From Heterodera schachtii (taxonomy: Eukaryota > Nematoda > Chromadorea > Rhabditida > Heteroderidae), in the NCBI GenBank assembly GCA_023374025.1, contig SIJG01000156.1:124001-188000 (forward strand): a DNA stretch of 64,000 bases, in the 5' to 3' direction. How positions within the stretch are numbered: the first letter of the stretch is position 1; each line of letters begins with the position of its first letter. Below the pieces are notes generated by a model, which made no database searches, was not told the origin of the DNA, and worked only from the letters and a program-made list of their open reading frames with translations. The position numbers were made by a program, and so were the translations under genes. This document shows positions 45,498 to 55,511 of this stretch, piece after piece.

Positions 45498-46290
45498 ATT
45501 TATACGAAAAAAGCATTGCTGCTGAATTTTAGTGAATAAATTTGCAAGTGATCAGATTAATAGAAAGTGAGTGATTGTCTGCGCTTATTCATTGGCCAAT
45601 TTGCGCTTTGTGCACATTCAAATCAATGGCCAATATCACTTTGTCCTCATTTTTGTCATAAAATCCTTTGCTCGAGTCCATCAATTCCTTAATTTTACAA
45701 ATTTATTTAGCAGGGAAATGGTGTTTTTTGCTGCACTCACTGCAAAAGTGATGAAATAAAATTTCATGCAATTCGATTTGTTATTAAAAATTCTGTCAAA
45801 TTTTCTCGTAAAATCCTCCGTTCCGCTCTTTTGTGAAACAATTCGAACGGTTGACCAACATTTGCAGCTCCAATCGTCATCTTAATTTTAAAAAAAGTTA
45901 TTCAATTTAATTTTTATTTATTCCACCTTCTTTTGGAGCGGTGCACCAAAGGCCAAAAACCATCCATTTTTCTGTAATGTCTTTTTTCTTTTGTATTTCT
46001 CCAAATATTTTCCACGGAAGTCCGTTTATGAACACTTCGGTTTCACTTTTTCGGAAATTTCCCACTTTCTCTCGCGCAAACTCCGAAAATTTCTCAATTT
46101 CCAACGTGAGTGTCCGCGTGTTGCCCTTTGCTATATTCCAATCAGAAATTCGTCCGTGCCATGGAAATTTCAGTGGGTAAAGCCCGGGCACATCGCGGAG
46201 ATTGGCGTGACAATGGAACTGGTAAATGCCGAACATTTCTTCACTGGTCAGAACACCACAAGGAACTGTAAATATACAAAATTAATGATA
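45498..46290. repeat. Block nearly identical to 41996-42790
   Basis: From ATTTATACGAAAAAAGCATT through the last four MATH-coding pieces the two blocks differ only at scattered bases, introns and downstream DNA included. Identity fades in the upstream exons. This indicates a recent tandem duplication or gene conversion. Confidence 0.7.
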
Positions 46291-49200
46291 ATACTAGAGA
46301 ACGGCACGGAATTTTGAGGGATTTCAGTCCGAAAAAAATTATCAATTAATCTTTATTTTAAAAATTGCTACCGATGCTTCGGGTGAAACCCTCTGGTGGG
46401 ATGAGAGGGAAGCGAATTTTAAACAGTGCCGAGCCAAGCGCAGCACGACGATTCTCTGCGGAACATTCGATGGCATTTTGACGGCACTTTTCGTCGGCCC
46501 AACGGAGTGCCTAAATGAAAAACAAACAAATTAATTTAAACACAATAAAATAAAAAATTACAGCTTGCCAAATTTCAAATTCATTGCTGATCTCCAACTG
46601 ATCACGTTCGAATATTTCACAAAGCAAATTCTGATCAATTTGCAAAAATTCCTCAGATTCAAACAATTTTCCGGCATCTTGACAAATGTGAAGCAAACAT
46701 TTGTAGGAAAGATCCTAAAAAGGGGTTATGCAGCTCAAGTGCCAAAGGGGTGCAGACTTTTTTTTTTTTTTTTTGCTTTTTCTCCAGCGTAATTTTTAGC
46801 AAAAAAAAACTGGAATTTGTAGCGATTTTGCGCTAAATGACGCTTTTTTGCCGTTTGGGGTCAAATTTTCAAAATGTAATGGTCAAAAGGGTCCGGCGGT
46901 GCCGACGATAGGCGCCGCTGGGAAAATTTTTTTTGGAAATCTTAATGCTATATAAGGAAAAAAAAAATTTTCCAAAAATTTGCCCAGCTTTTTTCTGAAA
47001 AAAAGAGAAAGGGAGGGGTACGCCAATGCACCCCTTTCACAGATAATAAATACGCATTAAATAATTGGCTAAAAACGAAATTCAATAAAAGTCTTTCGTA
47101 TTTCCCACCTCCAACTCCAAAAGACGCGCCTGGGCATAAGCCAACAAAATATTGGGCAAATTTGGAATGGAAATTTTCTGCAAACACTGATCAATCAGCC
47201 CATAGAGGCAGTATTTTTTGGCTGAAATTTAAAAAGATATAAAAAAATAAAAGCCAAAATACAAATTAGACAATTAAAAAAAAAAAATTTTTTTTCTTTT
47301 TTTGAAAAATTTTCAGCGATTTTTTTAAATTTTAGGATAAATTACTAATTTTGCGGCGAGATTCCGGGCCGCGAGGTTTTCTTTTTTGAGAAACAAGAAG
47401 TTATAGGAAAATAATTTACTGAATTTCCAGAAAAAACAAAAAAAATTAGGGTTGGGCCCCCGACGTCGGGGTTGGAAAATTCGGGGTTCGGGGTTGTCGG
47501 GGTTGGAAGCGTCGGGGTTCGGGGTCGGGGTTGCCAAATCGTTCGGGGTTCGGGGTTTTTCAATTTTTTTCTTATGCCATATAGTCAAAAATTTTCTTGT
47601 ATTTTTACAAACTTTAAAAATATTTATTAATTTTCATAATAATAATTTTATGTATTTTTAATTTTAACATATTTTTGTATAGAATTAATTATAAAACGCA
47701 AATTGCATTTTTTGAAAATTTTTTTATTTATTTTATCCGTTATAAATTTAAAAAAATTAATATAAGAAAATTATTGTGGAAATGAAAGGAATTTAGAGAA
47801 ATTACTTTTCAAAAAAAATTATATGCAATAAAAATAATGGATTTAATAAAAAGAATCAAATTTTTTTGATTTTTTTTTTTTTGTTTTTCAAACCATCTTT
47901 TTTTTCTGGCACGCTTTTTCTAAAGATTTTTAGGGAGAAAGGGTCCGGCGGTGCCGATAGGCGCCGCCGGGAAAAATTTTGAATTTGAGTGAGATTTGTT
48001 AACAAATTTTGTCCAAAAAATTCATAAATTTTTTCGATTTTAAGCAAAATTTTAGGTTTTTTTTTTGGGATGCCAGCGATGCTGATAGGCAGCACCAGGC
48101 GAATTTTAAAATTTAAGCTCTGTTTTCGAACAAATTTTCGCAAAAAAATCTTATGAATTTCCGGGAAAAGTATGTTTTTTTCTTGATATTTTGTCAAAAA
48201 TATTTTAAATATATTAAATTTCCATGATTTATTCAAGGAAAAATTTTTAATTTTGACGAAAGGAAAATTGGCTTCAATTCATAAATAAATATGCCACGGA
48301 TGATCGATTTTTGGGTATTTTTTATTTTTGTTTAAAAAATTCTATTAATCACAAAAAATAAAATAAAAACAAAACTGTCACCCGGAATCGAACTCATGGT
48401 AGACAGAAATGCCAGCGGTGGGGGTCGACTGGGCGCCGCCGACTGGGCGCCGCCAACTGGGCGCCGCCGACTGGGCGCCAGCTCAACTGGGCGCCGCCGA
48501 CTGGGCGCCAGCTCAACTGGGCGCCGCCGACTGGGCGCCAGCTCAACTGGGCGCCGCCGACTGGGCGCCGCCAACTGGGCGCCAAACCCCTTTTTTAAAT
48601 TGATAAAATATCGAAGCACAAAAAAATTATTTCCATTTATATTATCACACTATTTGTTATGTAAATTTATACACAGGCACATTGCATTTAATTATGGTTT
48701 AATTCGTTATTAGGGCTTCCTTTTTTGGTAAATACCTAAAATTTTTGCGCACTTAACATGACAGATAAGCATGAAAAAAGGATTTTCATTTTCCACTTGG
48801 TTTGGGGCTTTTTTATAATACCTATTGACCTATTTGGGAGTCCTAGGTACCTGTTTTTATACCTATTTCGACTACCATAATAGAGCCGATGTTTTTTTGT
48901 TAACTATTTTAAGGATTTTCAAAACCTTAACAAAAATCTTATAATTGGGCCATTAGACCCCGTTTTTGATTGGTCCAAACAACAAAAATTTAAAACAACA
49001 AATTTGAAAAAACTACTTTTAACAACATCCAAAAACAACACGGGTAAGTGGGTCCGAACGGAACACGGGCCCAACCCCTCTTTGACCCAGGATGTTGGAA
49101 TTTGCATGAAAGAACAGTTCACGAGCACGACAGGACAAACAATTTTACTTTAACCCACTGAACATTATGGAATTTTTGATTAGTGTTTCTCGAATTACCA

Positions 49201-50168
49201 GATGGATGCTTAGAATTTTACAAATAAATTTTTGAAATTTTTTATGCTTCGATATTTTATCAGTAGTGAGGGAAAAGGGGTTTGGCGCCCAGTTGGCGGC
49301 GCCCAGTCGGCGGCGCCCAGTTGGCGGCGCCCAGTCGACCCGGTCCGAAATGCCAGTGTTGACACACGAACCACTACACCATAATACATATGAACTAACC
49401 AAAGCAAATATGCTTTTTTAATAAAAATTTGGCAAAATGGTTTAAAAAAATTCAAATTTTGTATAATTTTTTGCCTTTTCTCTCACAAAAATGCCATTCT
49501 TAGGGGTGTATATTTAACCCCGACCCCGATCGGGGTTAAGGGTCGGGGTTCGGGGTTGTCGGGGTTGGAAGCGTCGGGGTTCGGGGTTTTCCCCGAAAAT
49601 GGCCAAAAATGTCGGGGTTCGGGGTCGGGGGCGGGGGCCCAACCCTAAAAAAAATAATTTACCAATTGGTAAAATTTCGCAAATTTCTGGGTGTGACTTC
49701 GCAGTCCCTCCGGTCATTCCCCCCCCCCATTTTGCTCACCCGCGTAAAGCACTGCCATTGCATTGTCTTCGTCAAATTCGTCCAAATCGTCCGCGTAAAT
49801 GAAGCTCAACATCACTTTAAATGCTTGTGCTTCAACGTCGGGGATCTCCACGGGATTTGACAGATCAGTGGAAGGGGCTAAAATTTTAGAAAATTAAAAT
49901 TTGTAATGCTTTTCCACCTTCGGCTTTTGCATTTTGGGCGTCATAACGGAACATCGCAACAAAAACATCCGAAGCGGACATCAAAATGCATTTGTGGGCT
50001 CGAAAAAGCTAAAAAATTAAAATGAAAATGCTTTTTCTTTTCTTTTTGAATTTTTCTTGCCTCCTTTTCCTCCCCCACCAAAAATTGAATGTCCGCCCCA
50101 TTGGCCGTGCTCAACAACATTTTCATCCGATCCGACAAATTCGCTGATGACGAAGAAAGAAGAGACAT
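45589..50168 (-). CDS. BTB-BACK-MATH protein, 439 residues, intact
   Basis: Nine exons: 50061-50168, 49918-50008, 49740-49877, 47109-47221, 46562-46714, 46372-46510, 45927-46265, 45741-45880 and 45589-45687; 1,320 bases in frame. The start is M-S-L-L-SSSSANLSDRMKMLL. The BTB domain has IQFLVGEEKE, LFRAHKCILMSASDVFVAMF and AFKVMLSFIYADDLDEF. The BACK region has KYCLYGLIDQCL, ILLAYAQARLLELE and FEIWQAALRWADEKCRQN. The MATH domain has IEKFSEFAREKVGNFRKSET, LPWKIFGEIQKKK and ELMDSSKGFYDKNEDKVIL. The expected role is Cullin-3 adaptor. Intron 1 is GC-AG (GAG|GCAAGA). Intron 3 is 2.5 kb and filled by a transposon-like unit. This is the first gene of a minus-strand pair; the copy at 42091 repeats its 3' half. 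Confidence 0.8.
46730..47108. other. Intron with the dispersed GC palindrome
   Basis: The intron between exons 4 and 5 of the 45589 gene holds a T run (46758-46774), GGGTCCGGCGGTGCCGA at 46888 and the matching GGCGCCGCTGGG. It ends with a CACCCCTTT near 47030 that mirrors the AAAGGGGTG at 46745, so it is probably another MITE of about 290 bases. Confidence 0.45.
47447..49647. mobile_element. 2.2 kb TAGGGTTGGG element in an intron
   Basis: Ends TAGGGTTGGGCCCCCGAC and the mirror (GGGGGCCCAACCCTA) carry AAAAAAAT on both sides (47439-47446 and 49648-49655). The duplication is low-complexity, so support from it is weak. Terminal GGGGTTCGGGGT-rich arms flank a core with two inverted GC-rich arrays and tRNA-like segments. 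There is no transposase frame. The element occupies most of intron 3 of the BTB gene at 45589-50168. Confidence 0.5.
48395..48625 (+). repeat. ACTGGGCGCCGCCG array with tRNA-like flank
   Basis: Units ACTGGGCGCCGCCG and ACTGGGCGCCAGCTCA alternate about ten times. On the other strand the flank (48380-48395) reads GAGTTCGATTCCGGG, a good RNA polymerase III B box. An inverted, shorter counterpart is at 49240-49350, whose flank has the GTGTAGTGGTT of an A box. The two halves look like one tRNA-derived unit split by inversion. Translated frames are artefacts. Confidence 0.55.
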
Positions 50169-50979
50169 TTTCCTAATAATTACGTAAACAAATATTTTTT
50201 TTTCGCTAAAATTTTGAATCAATAGAGTTGAAAAAAGGAAGAAAGGAAGTGAAATACACACATATATAGGTACATAAACTACAAACAAAACAAAAAAAAC
50301 AGCACGAATTGGGTGTCGTCCATTACGGTCAATGGTCATTTGCATTTGTGCAGTGAAAAAGGCATGCCTGCCTTGTACTATCTCATTGTTTTCGTTTGTC
50401 TCTCACTTTTGCATATGTAGACCAGTAAGATATAGCATTCCGAGGCCCCAAAATTTTTCGGAAATTTGAATTCCGTGTCATTTGTCCGTGCCATCTCTGA
50501 AATGTTTTATTTTTTAATTTTATTTTATAATAACAAAAATCTCGATGTGAATTTTGCGCGCCCTTTTGTTGGATTTTTTAAAATTTTGGCTTGTAGTCGC
50601 ATAACACAGGAAAATACCCAAATTTTTACCAGGTATGCCGCGGTCCCGTAATGCGTATGCGCATATCGCGTCAAAAACATTTAATGTATCAGTTTCTTAT
50701 GTCGGCGGACCAATTTTTCAAAAAATCATTGTTACATGCCAAAATGTGGCAGGGTAGGACACGCGAGACGCGATTTGGGAAATACTTCCGCCGATGGTAC
50801 CACTCTTTTTTGAAAAAATATTTTGTTTTAAAAAATCATGCAAATTTATCTGAGTCGCTGATCACGAATCTGGCGTCCACTTCGAACAACTATTATCTTG
50901 GGCCCGAACTCGAGCAAAATCGAAATATACTCTTAATTTTGAAATTTTATGGCATAATGCCAATATTTTAGCCAGAAAA
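50169..50979. other. Upstream of the 45589-50168 gene
   Basis: AT-rich, with an in-frame upstream ATG extending the BTB gene to 50345 that is not needed. A possible TATATA lies near 50257-50262. No other gene was seen. Confidence 0.35.
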
Positions 50980-51361
50980 CGGTCTACGTCAGTTCGGCCC
51001 CAGCACGTTTCGGCCCCAGCGGGTTTTCGCTTATAAATTTTTACTTTGTCATCCAAATCCAACATTGTTGGTATCATTCGAGAGCCCTAAGTGTCCTCTA
51101 TTAGCCTGCAAAATTTTGAAAAATTTTGTAAAGGTTCAAAAAAATTATGGCCTGAAGAACTCAAAAAACCGGATTTTCCAACTTTTTTGGCCATAAATTT
51201 GTTCAAAATTGACGAAATTTTTTGGAAATTTGCAGGCTAATAGAGCATCTGAAGGGCTTTCGAATGATACCAACAATGTTGGATTTGGATGACAAAGAAA
51301 AAAGTTATAAGCGAAATCCCGCTGGGGCCGAAACGTGCTGGGGCCGAACTGACGGGTTCCG
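50980..51361. mobile_element. Palindromic MITE, 382 bp, type copy
   Basis: Ends CGGTCTACGTCAGTTCGG and CCGAACTGACGGGTTCCG carry a perfect 8-base CCAGAAAA duplication (50972-50979 and 51362-51369). The two halves are near-perfect reverse complements, so a transcript would fold into a 180-bp hairpin. No frame is present. Confidence 0.85.
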
Positions 51362-51841
51362 CCAGAAAATTTAAAGTTTGAAGCAAAACTTGGTCATTTG
51401 GACAAAAAATCTGTTGAAAAACTAGCCAAATACAATCAAATTTTTAAAATTTTCACCAGCAGCGCCTATCGTCAGCGCTGGACCCCCCCCCCCCCCCCCC
51501 CCCGCAGTTCCCTTGGAAAAATGTGCGCAAAAAAATTGTCAAAAATCTGATTTTTCAATCCTGATTATATTGAAATATAGGATTTACTAATTTACTCTCC
51601 AAAATTCTTAAAATCAATAATGAGAGATGAAGATACAAAAATCAGATGCTATATATTAATTGATAAAATTGTTACACAAGCGATTTAAATCAATTTTTGC
51701 AAAATGTTCTGATTCTCGACCCCAAAATCTGATTTTTTTGGTCCCGATGTTCTGATTTTGAAAATTTTCAAATCACATACCTGACTTATACAGTTTACAG
51801 GGTTACTTTAAATAAATTTTAATAATTTTTTTATGTTTTGA
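51362..51841. other. Upstream of the 51842 gene
   Basis: It contains AGCGCCTATCGTCAGCGCT, a copy of the dispersed palindrome, and a 22-base C run at 51483-51503. No gene was seen. Confidence 0.4.
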
Positions 51842-54269
51842 ATGACGTCATCAATGTCGGACAATTTGGCAGATCGGTTGAAGCATTTGTTGGGCACGGC
51901 TAAACTTGCGGATGCGCACTTTTTGGTGGGGGACGGAGACGGAAAGGAGGCGAGTTTATATTTTAATTTTAATATATTTTAAACTTATTTTTGATTTTTT
52001 AAGCTTTTGTCGGCCCACAAAAACATTTTGGAGTGCGCTTCCGACGTTTTTGAGGCAATGTTTCGTTTTGACTCCAAAAATGGAAAATCGGAAAATGGTA
52101 AAGGAAAAATGTGCAAAGAAAAATAACAGATAACCCCTAAAAAACATAGAAAGAACACATTTTTTGCATTGAATTTTAATTTATCAAATTAGCTTCTGCC
52201 CACAATCCCGTGGAAGTGCCCGACGTTGAAGTTGTGGCGTTCAAAGTGATGCTCAGCTTCATTTACGCGGACGATTTGAACAAATTGGAGGAGAGAATGC
52301 AATGGAAGTGCTTTACGCGGGTGAAAATTTTAGATTATGGACCCAAATCGTACAAACTCGAAATAAATTTTCAAATTCGCCGTCTTTCGTTCAAAACAGG
52401 GTAACATTGCCGGTGGTAGGGCCCTTTTTTTGACAAAAAAGTAAAAATGTATTTCTTAGGGTTGTCGGGTTCGCTAACATGAATTTGATTTTTATTTCGA
52501 CCTACCTATTTCGAATCACTATTAATTTGAATTAAATTAAAAACCATCAAAACTTCAAACAACAGTTTTGAATAAAATGGAAACATATGATACGTTTTTC
52601 GTTGAATTTGATTTTTTCGAATCAGAATTCGTGTTACAAAATTTGTTTAAATTAATGTCAATTCGTTTTCAACGACTCATGTAGAAACACATTTAAGTGA
52701 CCTTTAGAAGTTAATAAAAGTCTCACACATTAAGCACATGATAACAAAAACTAATATAAATATAAAATACATATACATATTATGGTATTTTGAATTTTAA
52801 TTTCGTAATTTTTTTCTCCTTTTTTAATCATTCAATATTTTTTTAGCCAGAAAGTACAACATTTCGGGGCTGATCAGTCGGTGCTTACAAATTCCAATTC
52901 CAAATTTGTCCAGTGTTTTCTTGGCCCTTGTCCAGGCGCGTCTTTTCGACTTGGAGGTGGGAAAGACGATGATTCATAGCCAATTTTTCTATGTATTTGG
53001 TTCTCATTTAATGAAATCTGCAGTCAGTCCGGCTGATACTGTAGGCGCTACATGGGAAAATTTTTTAAATGGGATTTGTTGAAAAAATTTATTTAAAAAA
53101 ACACCAGACAGTCTTTAAAATTCAGAAAATCACCAAACTTGGGATGAACTCTGAATTTGAGTATTATATAACACATTGTTAGGACTTTGCCCACCAATGT
53201 TTGCGTTACATTTGTCAAAATGCCGGCCAATTGTTCGAATCTGAGGAATTCTTGCAAATTGGTCAGAATTTGCTGTGTGAATTATTCGACCGAGACCAAT
53301 TGGTGGTCAGCAATGAATTTGAAATTTGGAAAGCTGTAATTTTTTTAGTATTGAATTGATTTGTTTGTCTTTCTTTAGGCACTCCGTTGGGCCGACGAAA
53401 AGTGTCGTCAAAATGCCATTGAATGTTCCGCTGAGAATCGACGTGCGGCGCTTGGCCCGGCACTGTTCAAAATTCGTTTTCCTTTAATTCCAATAGATGA
53501 TTTTAGCAAAAGCATCGGTCGAACGAATTCTTTTAAATGGATAGGAAATAATTCTTGTTTTGTTTTGCAGTTCCTTCCGATGTTCTGACCATTGACGAAA
53601 TGTTCGGCATTTATCAGTTCCGTTGTCACCCCAATCTCCGTGATTTGCCCGGACTTAAACCGTTGAAATTTCCATGGCATGGACGGATTTTTGATTGGAA
53701 CACAGCCAAAGGCGACAGAGGGACCTTGGCGATGGAAATAGTGAAATTTTCTGCATTTTCACGAGAGATTTATGGGAGTCAGCGGAACAGCAAAGCCGTG
53801 CAAATAAATGGATTTGATTGGAAAATATTGGCAGAAATAAAAACGAAGGGACCAAACACAGAGAAATGGCTCGGATTTTACCTTTGGTGCACCGCTTCTA
53901 AAGATTGTAAATATTAATTTAAAATTTTAATTGCATTAATTAATTTTGATTGCCAAAGATGCAAATTGGAGTTGCAAATGTTCGGCAACTCTTCGAATTG
54001 TCTCACAAAAGAACGGAACGGAGGATTTGACGAAAAAATATGACAGAGTTTTCAATAACAATTCGAACACCAAGGGATTTCATTTTATTACATTTCCGGT
54101 GAGTGGCAGTCAAAACACATTTTCTTTGTTTAATAAATTGAAAATTAAGGAATTGATGGACCCGAGCAAAGGATTTTACGACAAAGACAAGGACAACGTG
54201 TTATTAGCAATTGATTTTACTGTGGAAGAAGAAAAAGGGACAAAAAAGCGGAAATTGGCTGATGAATAA
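51842..54269 (+). CDS. BTB-BACK-MATH gene with one-base frameshift
   Basis: Nine exons: 51842-51949, 52004-52097, 52193-52320, 52847-52956, 53183-53335, 53379-53517, 53571-53906, 53959-54098 and 54150-54269. All correspond to the 33164 gene. Motifs include MSDNLADRLKHLLGTAKLAD, LLSAHKNILECASDVFEAMF, NEFEIWKAALRWADEKCRQN, FDWKILAEIKTKG and ELMDPSKGFYDKDKD. Exon 3 has 128 bases where the paralogue has 129. After GACGATTTGAACAAATTG one base is missing, so the conserved GENAMEVLYA motif is reachable only one frame over. Either the gene is a very young pseudogene or the base is an assembly error. Intron 1 is GC-AG. The protein ends with a basic KKRKLADE tail, possibly a nuclear signal. Confidence 0.7.
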
Positions 54270-54849
54270 GCCCATCCGATCACTCACGTTCTGTTGATTT
54301 GATTTTGGAAATTTTTACAATAAAATTCATAATTTTATTTCTTTTTCTTAGATTCTTAGCAAAATGCTGACCCCAAAACTCACAAAAAAAGGTTGGTTGT
54401 CGATTACCAAAGTCGAAACTGACAAGTACATGTTTTTGTGAATGGGATACCGATCAGACTGGTCCATTAATCCATTTTTTGATTCCGATCAGGATTCAAA
54501 AAAAAAAATTAAAATAAATGAATTTTAAAGTCCTTTCTGAAATGAGCAAAAAGCGAATTTTGAACAGTGCCGGTCCGAGCTCATTTGCTTTCTTTTTGTT
54601 TATGCGCATTTGCAAAAAGGACTATTCAAATGCAGTTTAGTTGTTTTCAATATATTTATTTTATTGAGAGATGTTGGTCTATAGCCGTTATATAAATTGA
54701 TTAAATTACGAAATTTTGTAAGATTATTATTTTTTGGTATAAATTTTTTTGAAAAAATTCGGCTTCGAAGACTTCGGGTTTTTGGGCTTAGAGCTTCGGA
54801 GTTCGCCTTTAATTAAAAATTGGGCTTCGCATTGGCTTCAACTCCTTGT
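54270..54849. other. Spacer
   Basis: A repeat with CTTCG/GGCTTCG words is at 54755-54845. No gene was seen. AATAAA-like signals lie near 54320. Confidence 0.4.
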
Positions 54850-54857
54850 GCCGATAG

Positions 54858-55226
54858 CAAAGGCGTAGCCAGACCCTTGGCTTCGGGGGGGGGGGGGGGG
54901 GGCTTAAGTCAAAAATTCATTTTTAGGGGTGTATTTTTCGTTTTTCAGTCGATTTTTAGGGGTGGGTTTTTTGTTTTTTGAAATCCCGAATTATGGGGTG
55001 TATTTTACAAAATTTTTCGCCAAAAATTAGTGTTTTTTGCCATTTTGGCTTCCATTTTTCAAAAATATGGTAAAATGGGGGTCCGGCGGTGCCGATAGGC
55101 GCCGCCGGGCAAATTTTAAAGTATAAAATTTCAAAAAAATTTACTGAATTTTTTTACTTTTTTGGGTTTCGGGGGGTGGGGGGGGGCTTTAGCCCCCTCA
55201 GCCCCCCCCCCCTGCCTACGCCCTTG
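54858..55226. mobile_element. hAT-type MITE (CARGGGCGTAG family), 369 bp
   Basis: Ends CAAAGGCGTAGCCAG and its near-mirror GCCTACGCCCTTG carry a perfect GCCGATAG duplication (54850-54857 and 55227-55234). The target is itself a copy of the dispersed GTGCCGATAGGCG palindrome. The interior has long G and C runs and the GGCGGTGCCGATAGGCGCCG module. Confidence 0.85.
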
Positions 55227-55511
55227 GCCGATAGGCGTTGACAGAAAATTTTTTTAAATAAAATATTAAAAACTTTAACAGTACAGAATTTCACAGCTAG
55301 CTCTATTCCGGGCCTTGTTTTTGTGAAAATGCAAAAGGAAAAAAGTCCTGTTTAAACAGGATTTTTTTGTCCGTCCAGGATCCCGGGCGCCGAAAATAGA
55401 AATCTGAAAAAAAAATTCATTTTCGTTTTTGCGGAAGAAATTTAAGGAAGAATGTGAATAACAGAAATATAAAACAAAAAAAGAGCTATTATTGAGAAAA
55501 TGGCAAATTGA

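Noticed and set aside
48332..48619. Arg/Ala/Pro-rich frames around the ACTGGGCGCC array
   Set aside because: Pure repeat translation inside a transposon-like unit, with no homologue.
49941..50345. Upstream ATG extending the 45589-50168 gene by about 59 residues
   Set aside because: The extension has no match in the paralogues, which all start at the equivalent of 50168; the frame also reads through the intron.
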